NCBI GenBank assembly: GCA_965221985.1
Contig: OZ244928.1
Coordinates: 558,001 to 622,000 of the forward strand
Reading direction: 5' to 3'
Origin: J054 sp965221985
GTDB taxonomy: Bacteria; Pseudomonadota; Gammaproteobacteria; Steroidobacterales; GCA-2729495
Length of the DNA stretch: 64,000 nt
Shown: one piece after another, positions 7,599 through 14,059 of the stretch
Position numbering within the stretch: position 1 is the first letter of the stretch
Layout: each line of letters starts with the position of its first letter
The notes under the pieces: generated by a model
The model's input: only the letters and a program-made list of their open reading frames with translations
Told to the model about the DNA's origin: nothing
Database searches by the model: none
Position numbers and translations under genes: made by a program

Positions 7599-7675
7599 CC
7601 GCCTGTAGCTCAGTTGGATAGAGCGGCTGGCTTCGAACCAGCAGGACGGGGGTTTGAGTCCCTCCAGGCGGTCCA
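7599..7675 (+). tRNA. tRNA-Arg (anticodon TCG)
   Basis: Perfect acceptor CCGCCTG/CAGGCGG, anticodon loop CTTCGAA, encoded TCCA end. Confidence 0.92.
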
Positions 7676-7677
7676 CT

Positions 7678-7751
7678 CCGCTCTTGGCATAGTGGCTGTG
7701 CACCTGGCTTTTAACCAGGTGACGGGAGTTCGATTCTCTCAGGGCGGACCA
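7678..7751 (+). tRNA. tRNA-Lys (anticodon TTT)
   Basis: Acceptor CCGCTCT/AGGGCGG, anticodon loop CTTTTAA, encoded ACCA. The D-arm (GCATAGTGGCTGTGC) is unusual. Lys tRNA is the known target of PrrC-type anticodon nucleases. Confidence 0.9.
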
Positions 7752-7758
7752 ATTCAAT

Positions 7759-7834
7759 GCGGGCATAGCTCAATCGGTAGAGCACGACGGCGCCACCGTC
7801 GGGGTTGTGGATTCAATCTCCACTGCCCGCACCA
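7759..7834 (+). tRNA. tRNA-Gly (anticodon GCC)
   Basis: Perfect acceptor GCGGGCA/TGCCCGC, anticodon loop GCGCCAC, encoded ACCA. Confidence 0.92.
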
Positions 7835-7835
7835 A

Positions 7836-7906
7836 TGAGAGGGAGGCGGTCTCACGCGGGGCTCATAACCCCGCTTTCGCCGGTTCGAATCCGGCCCTCT
7901 CGACCA
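7836..7906 (+). tRNA. tRNA-Met (anticodon CAT), short D-arm
   Basis: Only 71 bases. Acceptor TGAGAGG/CCTCTCG begins with a T1-G72 wobble; anticodon loop CTCATAA; T-arm and ACCA end normal. The D-region is about five bases shorter than usual and lacks a clear GG D-loop. Elongator or initiator identity cannot be settled; CAT could also be an Ile2 type, but the array has its own Ile(TAT). Confidence 0.8.
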
Positions 7907-7909
7907 TGT

Positions 7910-7986
7910 TGTCCGATAGCTCAGTTGGTTAGAGCGCCGCTCTTACAAAGCGGAGGTCGTCGGTTCGAATCCGTCTCGGACTACCA
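7910..7986 (+). tRNA. tRNA-Val (anticodon TAC)
   Basis: Anticodon loop CTTACAA and ACCA end are clear. Pair 1-72 (T-T) and one T-stem pair are mismatched. Confidence 0.88.
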
Positions 7987-8097
7987 GGGTTGGGCACGCG
8001 CGCGGTGTTCAGCGGTTCGGGTTTTGATCCCGTCTGGCACACTCACGCTCCCATCGCACGGTGTGTACCGAGCGTACCGTTAGCACTCAACCACCAC

Positions 8098-8172
8098 GGG
8101 AAATTAGCTCAGTGGGTAGAGCATCAGACCTGTAATCTGACTGTCGCAAGTTCGACTCTTGCATTTCCGCCA
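8098..8172 (+). tRNA. tRNA-Thr-like (anticodon TGT), possibly decayed
   Basis: D-arm, T-arm and anticodon stem (TCAGA/TCTGA) are intact. The loop CCTGTAA has C at the near-invariant T33, and the 3' acceptor strand is one base short (ATTTCCG then CCA). It may be inactive; a normal Thr(TGT) opens the array. The 111 bases before it (7987-8097) hold only a T-arm-like fragment. Confidence 0.7.
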
Positions 8173-8243
8173 ATGCCCTGTCACGGCATCAAGGCAAGGC
8201 TTCGGCCTGCGGTTCGAATCCGCTCCCGGGCGAGGATATCGCC
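8173..8243 (+). ncRNA. tRNA-like RNA lacking a normal anticodon arm; Y-RNA-type candidate
   Basis: Four hairpins follow one another: ATGCC-CTGTCAC-GGCAT (8173-8189), AGGC-TTCG-GCCT where an anticodon arm would be, a perfect T-arm GCGG-TTCGAAT-CCGC, and GGGCGA/TCGCCC ending at 8243. There is no CCA and no acceptor stem. Bacterial Y RNAs of the YrlA class mimic tRNA and are often encoded near rtcB, which lies 3 kb downstream with a linked slipin. A broken tRNA pseudogene is the main alternative. Confidence 0.35.
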
Positions 8244-8534
8244 CCACCCGTGTCCGTTGTCGGCAAAGACGTTCGACGATCCGCAAGGACGTCGAACCTC
8301 CGAGCAGCACGACTGTTGCCGATCAGTGATCCGCCGCGTCGATCCTGCATGTCGCCCACGTCGCATCCGCCCGATACTCGCGAACGCTTTGGTGATCGCG
8401 GGCGAAAGCCGACGCCCCGTGCACGATGTGCCCGATTGGCCGGCGCCATCGATCTGCGGCACTCCTGTGACAGCGGACACACATATTCATACGATCGGGC
8501 CACAAGTGGCCCGGGCTCTCTAAACCATAGACGA
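8244..8534 (+). other. Leader of the slipin gene with strong inverted repeats
   Basis: A non-coding stretch with two perfect hairpins: GTTCGACG/CGTCGAAC (8271-8297) and GGGCCAC-AA-GTGGCCC (8497-8512). It may be the 3' part of the tRNA-like RNA upstream or a regulatory 5' leader. No promoter was recognised. Confidence 0.35.
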
Positions 8535-8548
8535 CAAAGGAGGTGATC
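8535..8548 (+). promoter_or_regulatory. 13-nt perfect Shine-Dalgarno sequence
   Basis: AAGGAGGTGATCC is complementary to the complete 3' tail of 16S rRNA, far longer than a normal ribosome site. A GTG at 8553 follows at ideal spacing and is in frame with the slipin, giving a 49-residue N-terminal extension. The usual slipin start at 8700 has its own site (gaaggaga). Either there are two starts, or this element binds ribosomes for another purpose. Confidence 0.55.
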
Positions 8549-8699
8549 CGAAGTGGCTGGTCTCAGTCGACTGGCAGAAGTAGAACGGCGCATTCAGGAG
8601 CAAAAGTCCAGCCACCAAGCGGCCCGACCTTTGCGCACTTTGCGTCCAAACCAACGACCGTCATTTGACGGAAACAACAACGAAGAAGGAGAACGCACA

Positions 8700-9842
8700 A
8701 TGTGGTTCTACAACAAGTTCATCGTGCGCAAGCACGAACGCGGTCTCCTGTTTAAGGATGGAGACTTCATCAAGTTCGTGGCACCGGGAACATATCGTTA
8801 CTTCAGCCTGCGTCGCCGCTACGCGGTTGAGCGCTTCGACCTGTCGGTCGCTGCGTTCGAACACCGCCTGGCCGACTATCTGGTTGAGGCCGAGCGCGCT
8901 GAGGTCGATCGCCTGTTTCACGTCGTTGAAACCAACGCCGATGAAGTAGCGCTGGTCTACCTCAACGAGCGTGCCTCGGCCGTGCTCGCACCGGCGGAGC
9001 GCAAGCTCTACTGGAAAGGTGTGGTCAAGGTTCGTGTTGAGCGCTTCGACCTCAATGAGGGCATTGCGCTTGATGCGCGCCTGACCAAGCGCCTTGTAAA
9101 CGGCCGCGATGCGAAGGTACTCGCGGTTGTCGACAAGGCGGTCTACGCACGCATCGTACCCGACGGTCACGTAGGTCTGCTGTACGTGGATGGTGAACTC
9201 ACCGATACCCTGGCAGCCGGCCTGCATGCCTTTTGGAACGTTGCCCACGCCGTTGGCGTGGAGCTTGTGGACCTGCGTGTCAAAGCACTGGAAGTTCAAG
9301 GTCAGGAAATCCTGACCAAGGACAAAGTGGCACTGCGTATCAACGTAACCGCTACTTACCAGTACATTGACGCCGCCAAAGCCGTTCGCGCGGTCAAGGA
9401 TCCGCTGGATCAACTATACAAAGAGATCCAGTTTGGTCTACGCGCGGCTGTGGGTACCCGCAAGCTGGATGCGCTGCTCGAGGATAAGACTGCGATCGAC
9501 CGCGACATTGCGGATCACCTTGGCAAGCGTTTCGCTGAGATCGGCCTCAGCGTGATCAGCGTAGGCGTGAAAGACATCATCTTGCCCGGCGATATGAAAG
9601 ACCTGCTGGGCAAGGTTGTTGAAGCCGAAAAAGCGGCACAAGCGAATGTTATTCGCCGCCGCGAAGAGACAAACGCAACTCGCTCGCTGCTGAACACCGC
9701 GAAAGTGATGGAAAGCAACAACGTAGCTCTGCGTCTCAAAGAGCTGGAGACTCTCGAGAAGATCACCGAAAACGTAGGCGATCTATCTGTCGTGGGTGGT
9801 CTCGACGCTCTGCTGAATGGACTGGTAAACATCAAGTCTTGA
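8700..9842 (+). CDS. Slipin/stomatin-like (SPFH, band 7) protein of the RtcB-linked type
   Basis: A 380-residue protein from the ATG at 8700 (site gaaggaga); an in-frame GTG at 8553 would add 49 residues. Residues 1-160 form a divergent N-terminal half (opening MWFYNKFIVRKHERGLLFKDG), and the SPFH/band 7 domain spans about 165-330 (VDLRVKALEVQGQEILTKDK, later GVKDIILPGDMK). A helical tail with EAEKAAQANVIRRREE follows. It has no membrane anchor in the first 30 residues. Slipins of this two-part form are common neighbours of rtcB in bacterial RNA-repair operons; their biochemical role there is unsettled. It is flanked by tRNA genes and ends at a terminator. Confidence 0.88.
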   Translation: MWFYNKFIVRKHERGLLFKDGDFIKFVAPGTYRYFSLRRRYAVERFDLSVAAFEHRLADYLVEAERAEVDRLFHVVETNADEVALVYLNERASAVLAPAERKLYWKGVVKVRVERFDLNEGIALDARLTKRLVNGRDAKVLAVVDKAVYARIVPDGHVGLLYVDGELTDTLAAGLHAFWNVAHAVGVELVDLRVKALEVQGQEILTKDKVALRINVTATYQYIDAAKAVRAVKDPLDQLYKEIQFGLRAAVGTRKLDALLEDKTAIDRDIADHLGKRFAEIGLSVISVGVKDIILPGDMKDLLGKVVEAEKAAQANVIRRREETNATRSLLNTAKVMESNNVALRLKELETLEKITENVGDLSVVGGLDALLNGLVNIKS

Positions 9843-9851
9843 TTCAGCACC

Positions 9852-9885
9852 GGGAGGGTGTGCAACGCGCCCTCCCAACTTTTTC
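9852..9885 (+). terminator. Intrinsic terminator after the slipin gene
   Basis: A 7-bp stem GGGAGGG (9852-9858) with CCCTCCC (9870-9876) is followed by a T run at 9880-9884. It lies four bases before the next tRNA, so full-array transcription would need antitermination or a promoter not recognised here. Confidence 0.7.
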
Positions 9886-9888
9886 TAC

Positions 9889-9965
9889 ACGGCTGTAGCT
9901 CAGCGGATTAGAGCGCGACTCTGCGAAGGTCGAGGTCACAGGTTCGAATCCTGTCAGCTGTACCA
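9889..9965 (+). tRNA. tRNA-Arg (anticodon GCG)
   Basis: Acceptor ACGGCTG/CAGCTGT, anticodon stem CGACT/GGTCG, loop CTGCGAA, encoded ACCA. Bacteria normally read CGU/CGC with an ACG anticodon deaminated to inosine; GCG is rare. Confidence 0.9.
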
Positions 9966-9973
9966 ATTACTAT

Positions 9974-10047
9974 TCGGCGCTCGTCCAATGGCAGGATGCG
10001 AGACTTTGAATCTCGAGATCGTGGTTCGAGTCCACGGCGCCGAGCCA
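9974..10047 (+). tRNA. tRNA-Gln (anticodon TTG)
   Basis: Perfect acceptor TCGGCGC/GCGCCGA, anticodon loop CTTTGAA, discriminator G, encoded CCA. Confidence 0.93.
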
Positions 10048-10054
10048 GGACAAA

Positions 10055-10128
10055 TGGTCAGTCGTCTAATGGTAGGACTGCGGCTTCCAAACCCGCTAAT
10101 CGGCGTTCGAATCGTCGCTGGCCAGCCA
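10055..10128 (+). tRNA. tRNA-Trp (anticodon CCA)
   Basis: Acceptor TGGTCAG/CTGGCCA. Counting from the D-stem (GTCT/GGAC) puts stem GCGGC/CCCGC around loop TTCCAAA, anticodon CCA; pair 31-39 is a C-C mismatch. Discriminator G73 fits TrpRS. A shifted reading would give TCC (Gly), but its stem barely pairs. Confidence 0.8.
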
Positions 10129-10131
10129 CTT

Positions 10132-10205
10132 CATGCCGTGGCCGAACGGTTAGGCGCGAGGTTGCAACCCTCGTCATCTCGGTTCAAGTCCGAGCGGCAT
10201 GTCCA
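10132..10205 (+). tRNA. tRNA-Cys (anticodon GCA)
   Basis: Perfect acceptor CATGCCG/CGGCATG, anticodon loop TTGCAAC, discriminator T73 as required by CysRS, encoded CCA. Confidence 0.93.
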
Positions 10206-10209
10206 ACTC

Positions 10210-10288
10210 TCCCCAGTAGCTCAGCCAGGTGTAGAGCAACCGTCTTATATGCGGTTGGTCGCTGGTTCAATTCCAGCCTGGGGGACCA
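10210..10288 (+). tRNA. tRNA-Ile (anticodon TAT)
   Basis: Acceptor TCCCCAG/CTGGGGG, anticodon stem ACCGT/GCGGT, loop CTTATAT, encoded ACCA. It would read AUA directly, which bacteria usually do with a CAT anticodon modified by TilS. Confidence 0.88.
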
Positions 10289-10289
10289 A

Positions 10290-10367
10290 ACCCTCGTAGC
10301 TCAATGGATCCAGAGCACCGAGCTTCTACCTCGGGTGTTGCAGGTTCGAGTCCTGCCGAGGGTGCCA
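10290..10367 (+). tRNA. tRNA-Arg (anticodon TCT), second copy
   Basis: Perfect acceptor ACCCTCG/CGAGGGT, anticodon stem CCGAG/CTCGG, loop CTTCTAC, encoded GCCA end. Confidence 0.93.
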
Positions 10368-10375
10368 ACAACTAA

Positions 10376-10454
10376 GGCCGTCTGACGGGAACTAGGCATA
10401 CCTACCTGTCTTAGAAACAGGTGTTTCTCGGTTCGACTCCGAGGGCGGCTACCA
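10376..10454 (+). tRNA. tRNA-Leu (anticodon TAG), short variable loop
   Basis: Acceptor GGCCGTC/GGCGGCT, stem CCTGT/ACAGG, loop CTTAGAA, A73 and CCA. The variable region is only five bases (TGTTT) instead of the long arm of bacterial tRNA-Leu. First of four adjacent Leu genes sharing an unusual D-arm (GGGAA...GGCATACCT). Confidence 0.85.
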
Positions 10455-10459
10455 ACATT

Positions 10460-10537
10460 GCGGATCTGAAGGGAACAGGCATACCTCGATGGCTTAAAAC
10501 CATTGGCATCCCGGTTCGATTCCGGGGGTCCGCACCA
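10460..10537 (+). tRNA. tRNA-Leu (anticodon TAA), short variable loop
   Basis: Acceptor GCGGATC/GGTCCGC, stem GATGG/CCATT, loop CTTAAAA, variable region GGCAT (five bases), A73 and CCA. Confidence 0.85.
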
Positions 10538-10538
10538 C

Positions 10539-10615
10539 GCGCAGGTGACGGGAACGGCATACCTGGGTAGCTCAAAACTACTTGCTTCCGCGTTCGAATC
10601 GCGGGCTGCGCACCA
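10539..10615 (+). tRNA. tRNA-Leu (anticodon CAA), short variable loop
   Basis: Acceptor GCGCAGG/GCTGCGC with a G-G mismatch at pair 7-66, stem GGTAG/CTACT, loop CTCAAAA, five-base variable region, A73 and CCA. Confidence 0.82.
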
Positions 10616-10620
10616 ACTAC

Positions 10621-10699
10621 GCGGATCTGAAGGGAATTGGTTATACCTCGGTGGCTCAGACCCACCGGCATCCCGGTTCGACTCCGGGGGTCCGTACCA
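10621..10699 (+). tRNA. tRNA-Leu (anticodon CAG), short variable loop
   Basis: Acceptor GCGGATC/GGTCCGT, stem GGTGG/CCACC, loop CTCAGAC, variable region GGCAT, A73 and CCA. Its acceptor and T-arm nearly match the Leu(TAA) gene, so the two probably arose by duplication. Last tRNA of the array. Confidence 0.85.
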
Positions 10700-10736
10700 A
10701 ATCATGTCTACACAATTCGCATTGTCACTACGAGAA

Positions 10737-11312
10737 ATGACGATGACCGAAAGGATTCTAAAACTGGATGTAGGCGGACGACCGATTGCGTGGATTACGC
10801 GCGAGGACGGTGCCCTACTGTACTGCCGCGAACAGGTAGCGTGGGAGGCTGGAGTTGAAGAGATCATTCTTCGTGGCGGCTACTCACGGCGCACTGGTCT
10901 TCGGTCAGTCCTGCGTGTGAATTCTATCGTCGCAACAACCGCGGTAGACAAGGGCGCGGACGACTGGTCCGGTACTCCGGCGCTAACCAATCCGCGCCTT
11001 TTCCGTCGAGACGACTACATGTGTCTCTACTGCGGTGAGGCTCTGCCGCCAAGGTTACTCACCCGCGATCACGTGATTCCTCTGTCAGCAGGCGGTCAGG
11101 ACACCTGGGAAAACGTTGTGTCGGCATGCCGGCCCTGCAATCACAGGAAAGACAACCACTCGCTGGAAGTCATTGGAATGCGACTCCTGGCTGTGCCCTA
11201 TGCACCGAACCGTGCCGAGGGCCTGATCCTGGAAAACCGCCGCATTCTGACGGACCAGATGGAGTTCCTGCGATCACGCGTCGGCTCAGGCAGCCGGCTG
11301 CGTGTACCATAA
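10737..11312 (+). CDS. HNH endonuclease
   Basis: A 191-residue protein from the ATG at 10737 (alternatives 10704 and 10743); the family usually opens with the ILKLDVGGRPIAWI stretch seen at residues 6-19. The HNH core lies at about 103-140: CLYCGEALPPRLLTRDHVIP with the catalytic DH, then the asparagine of WENVVSACRPCNHRK and its CxxC zinc pair. The C-terminus (LLAVPYAPNRAEGLIL) is typical of a widespread proteobacterial HNH group of unknown substrate. It begins 38 bases after tRNA-Leu(CAG) and runs directly into rtcB, so it belongs to the array transcript. A role in cutting DNA of rival elements is an inference. Confidence 0.85.
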   Translation: MTMTERILKLDVGGRPIAWITREDGALLYCREQVAWEAGVEEIILRGGYSRRTGLRSVLRVNSIVATTAVDKGADDWSGTPALTNPRLFRRDDYMCLYCGEALPPRLLTRDHVIPLSAGGQDTWENVVSACRPCNHRKDNHSLEVIGMRLLAVPYAPNRAEGLILENRRILTDQMEFLRSRVGSGSRLRVP

Positions 11313-11330
11313 ATGGACAAGGACAAGACA

Positions 11331-12740
11331 ATGTCATTTTTGCAAGAAGTACAGAAAGTATCGGATGCACACTACGTGCTACCAAAGATCGGTGACATGC
11401 GCACTGAGGTGCACGCGTACCTGTCCGAAGCTCTGTTTGCGCAAACCGATGAAGCGCTGTGGCGTCAGGCCGCACAGGCGGCCGCCTACCCAGGCATGAT
11501 TGGCCTTTACTTGATGCCTGACACACACCTGGGCTACGGCATCCCGGTCGGCGGCGTTGCCGTGACCGAAGACGTCATCATCCAGGCCGGCAGCGGTTAC
11601 GATATTTCATGCGGTGTCGTGTACCTGAAGGTGCCAAACCTGACGGCTGCAGATGTCGCCGACTGGGACAAGCGTCGCCGCTGGATCTATGAAGTCGAGC
11701 TGCGCATCGCGACTGGTATCGGTAGCGATCGTCCGAAACACATGCCTCGCATTGCGGACACCAAGATCGAGGACATCTTTCGCTATGGTGCGCAGGCCAT
11801 CGGCGTGCATGCGGACGTTTGCGAACGTCAGTACATCGACGTGGACGAACAAGTGCTGGATACCGATCGTATCGAGCGTGCTCGCAACAAGGCGGGGCCA
11901 CAGATTGGTTCGGTCGGTGGCGGCAACCACTTCGTGGAAATGCAGGTCGACGTCAACGACGGTTCGGTCTGGGTGATGATTCACTGTGGCAGTCGTGGTT
12001 ACGGCTGGCAAACGGCGAACCATTACTTCTATGAAGGTGCGGCGCTGCGCGGCCTAGCGAAGAATCGTCGCGAGGAGTCGTGGCTCCGCGCAGACGAGCT
12101 CTTGGGCCGCGAATACTGGGCCCACCACAACTCGGCAGCGAACTATGCCGTGGCGAATCGTCACATCATCGTTCGTGGTGTGCAAAAAGCACTTGAGAAC
12201 GTCTTCAATGCAACCGGTGAGGTCTTCTACGAGATCTCGCACAACCTGGTGCAGGAAGAGACGCTTGTGCTGCCGGACGGCACTACCAAGAAGGGATTCG
12301 TCCACCGAAAGGGCGCGACCCGCGCATTTCCGGCGGGACACCCTGACCTGGTGGGCACAAAGTGGGAAGACACGGGTCATCCATGCCTTGTGCCAGGCTC
12401 AATGCTAGACGGTGCGGCCATCCTTTACCCGTTGAAGGGTGCGTACCAGTCAGGTTGCTCTGTGAACCATGGTTCCGGACGTGTGATGGCGCGTGGCCAG
12501 GCCAAGCGTGAGCTGGCCGAGCTGCATGACGATATCGACGCCGAAATGCGCCACATCAAGCGTACGCTGGGTGGCGTAGAGGTAGAAGGCATCGTCGGCA
12601 ACACACGGCGCACGCCGCTGGATGAGTGCGGCCACGTCTACAAGGATTTGGACGAGGTACTGCGCGTGCTGGAGACAGAAGGCATTGCTCGCGTAGCAAA
12701 CCGAATGTACCCAGTGGCCAATATTAAGGGCACCGATTGA
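11331..12740 (+). CDS. rtcB: RtcB-family RNA-splicing/repair ligase
   Basis: A 469-residue RtcB homologue. RtcB joins RNA ends with 2',3'-cyclic phosphate (or 3'-phosphate) to 5'-OH using GTP and Mn2+, and repairs tRNAs cut in the anticodon loop. All landmarks are present: PDTHLGYGIPVGG, the metal-binding cysteine in GYDISCG, GGGNHF, MIHCGSRGYG, ISHNLVQEE, HRKGATRAFPAGHP, and the histidine that is guanylylated in NHGSGR. The start at 11331 has AAGGAC upstream; the ATG at 11313 has no site. It follows the HNH gene without a gap and ends in a terminator. No rtcA, rtcR or Ro60 gene is nearby. Likely substrates are the neighbouring tRNAs. Confidence 0.95.
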   Translation: MSFLQEVQKVSDAHYVLPKIGDMRTEVHAYLSEALFAQTDEALWRQAAQAAAYPGMIGLYLMPDTHLGYGIPVGGVAVTEDVIIQAGSGYDISCGVVYLKVPNLTAADVADWDKRRRWIYEVELRIATGIGSDRPKHMPRIADTKIEDIFRYGAQAIGVHADVCERQYIDVDEQVLDTDRIERARNKAGPQIGSVGGGNHFVEMQVDVNDGSVWVMIHCGSRGYGWQTANHYFYEGAALRGLAKNRREESWLRADELLGREYWAHHNSAANYAVANRHIIVRGVQKALENVFNATGEVFYEISHNLVQEETLVLPDGTTKKGFVHRKGATRAFPAGHPDLVGTKWEDTGHPCLVPGSMLDGAAILYPLKGAYQSGCSVNHGSGRVMARGQAKRELAELHDDIDAEMRHIKRTLGGVEVEGIVGNTRRTPLDECGHVYKDLDEVLRVLETEGIARVANRMYPVANIKGTD

Positions 12741-12756
12741 GGTGCCCCTCTTTTTT
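12728..12756 (+). terminator. Terminator of rtcB
   Basis: GGGCACC (12728-12734) pairs with GGTGCCC (12741-12747), then a run of six T. The rtcB stop codon lies in the loop. Confidence 0.75.
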
Positions 12757-12767
12757 GGAAACTGGTC

Positions 12768-13694
12768 ATGCAGCTGGTTGAAGCCAAGGAGATCATAGAG
12801 TGTCTGCCGAGGAGTAAAACGCGGTTTTACTACTTCAAGGACCGGTATGCGTTGTTGTTGCTGAGTCTAGTTACCCGCAATCACGCATCGAAAAAGGATC
12901 TCCGCACGACGCGCTTTGCCAAACTTCTCGAAAAGGATGTTGTCCGGGAAGCGCTTAGTCAGTCTCGTGGAGAAGAGCTGACTGCCGAAGTCTTCGACAC
13001 TGTATGGCCGGTACGTTATGAGTGCTACTTCCTCACGCTAGCGATTTGGGGATCAAAGAACAGAGATTCCTGGTATCAAACCTCACGCCGAGGTTTCAAT
13101 CTCGTTCTCCAACTCAACTTCTCGTCAGAACACGACGAACCGTATAAGAGGCTTGTGGATCCAAATGACGCTCGCCCGTTTGAGTATGGTGGGCATCCTG
13201 TCGCGGACGGTCGTTTCCACACGCTTGCCTGGGCGCGACTGGACATCGATCTTGCGAACGACGAGGCACTCATTGAGGAAGTACAAAACGACTGGATAAG
13301 GGAGGCACTATGGGCACGGCGAGTTGCCGTACGAGAACAAGGTCCGATTTACTATTGGGGGTCAAAGGTTGAGAACGACCGGGTAATCCGCTACGTCGAT
13401 AACGTGCTACGGCAACACGAGGGCATCTGGCACGAAGCGACGCTCTCTGCGGCAATCTGGTTTTTGCGTTGCGAGATAGGCGTGAGGAACATCTACTACC
13501 ACACCTATGAATCCGGCGCGCGCTTAAAGTCGATTCAGTACAGCATGCCGCCGCGGTCAGTTTATTCCAGGCTTCCGCGGCGATTCTGTTTCAAAGAGAC
13601 GGACGAAGTGCCTAGATTCTTGGCTATGAATAGTAGATCTCGAGTTTGGCAGCAGCAGCTGGATCAGGCACGTTTCTTTGAGATCAGGCTGTAG
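12768..13694 (+). CDS. Unknown protein with an acyltransferase-like motif
   Basis: A 308-residue soluble protein starting 28 bases after rtcB. Strongly patterned stretches include NLVLQLNFS (about 120), LAWARLDID then EEVQNDWIREA (about 165-190), and IWFLRCEIGVRNIYYHT (about 233-250). The EEVQNDW motif recalls the EEIQSDW signature of GNAT-like domains in phage polyvalent proteins; that link is inference. I do not know its function. If it acts on tRNA, aminoacyl-tRNA acylation would be one option. It lies after the terminator and just before a decayed att copy, so it closes the array half of the element. Confidence 0.7.
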   Translation: MQLVEAKEIIECLPRSKTRFYYFKDRYALLLLSLVTRNHASKKDLRTTRFAKLLEKDVVREALSQSRGEELTAEVFDTVWPVRYECYFLTLAIWGSKNRDSWYQTSRRGFNLVLQLNFSSEHDEPYKRLVDPNDARPFEYGGHPVADGRFHTLAWARLDIDLANDEALIEEVQNDWIREALWARRVAVREQGPIYYWGSKVENDRVIRYVDNVLRQHEGIWHEATLSAAIWFLRCEIGVRNIYYHTYESGARLKSIQYSMPPRSVYSRLPRRFCFKETDEVPRFLAMNSRSRVWQQQLDQARFFEIRL

Positions 13695-13714
13695 GGGAGA
13701 GACAGGGGGCAAAT

Positions 13715-13860
13715 TCGATACGCGGACACGGGGATTTTCCGTTCGATCGGTGACTGCCCTAGGCTATATTTTTCAATAGTCTACTGGGACGTTCGTTTCG
13801 AATTCGTACTACTTTGCGGGACTTTGCATAGCCCATCTACGCAAAACTCACGAACGCTTG
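13715..13860 (-). repeat. Third, degenerate att-like copy
   Basis: About 145 bases closely resemble the left end of the element (about 4290-4440). They include a decayed tRNA-Phe 3' part (gacacggggatttt against gacacgcggatttt), the shared stretch gccctaggctatatttttca, and the motif acgcaaaactcacgaa (13839-13854). That motif also occurs at 4425 (acgcaaaactcccgcga) and 18747 (cgcgcaaaattcacgaa), so it may be an integrase arm-binding site. It marks a former element boundary. Confidence 0.75.
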
Positions 13861-14059
13861 CCGAGGTCGACATGACATCGGCATACAAGGTCACAAATGA
13901 CGAATCGAAGTCCTTCTCGCTGACACGAGCTTCGTTCAGAACCAATGGTCAAAACGCTATTTCTATCGGGCACCGGCGTCGTGGTGGGCCTGAGGGAATG
14001 AGTATCAACCCACTGGCGGCGGCGGCAACGGTGGTGTCAACAAGCGAATAACCCATTGC

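Noticed and set aside
7987..8097. A possible tRNA between Val(TAC) and Thr(TGT)
   Set aside because: Only a T-arm-like piece (cggg-ttttgat-cccg) is present, with no acceptor, anticodon arm or CCA.
8535..8548. 16S rRNA 3' end on the minus strand
   Set aside because: Only the anti-Shine-Dalgarno tail matches; the preceding bases do not resemble the conserved 16S helix 45.
10055..10128. tRNA-Gly (TCC) reading of this gene
   Set aside because: Counting from the D-stem puts CCA at the anticodon and G73 fits TrpRS; the TCC register leaves the anticodon stem unpaired.
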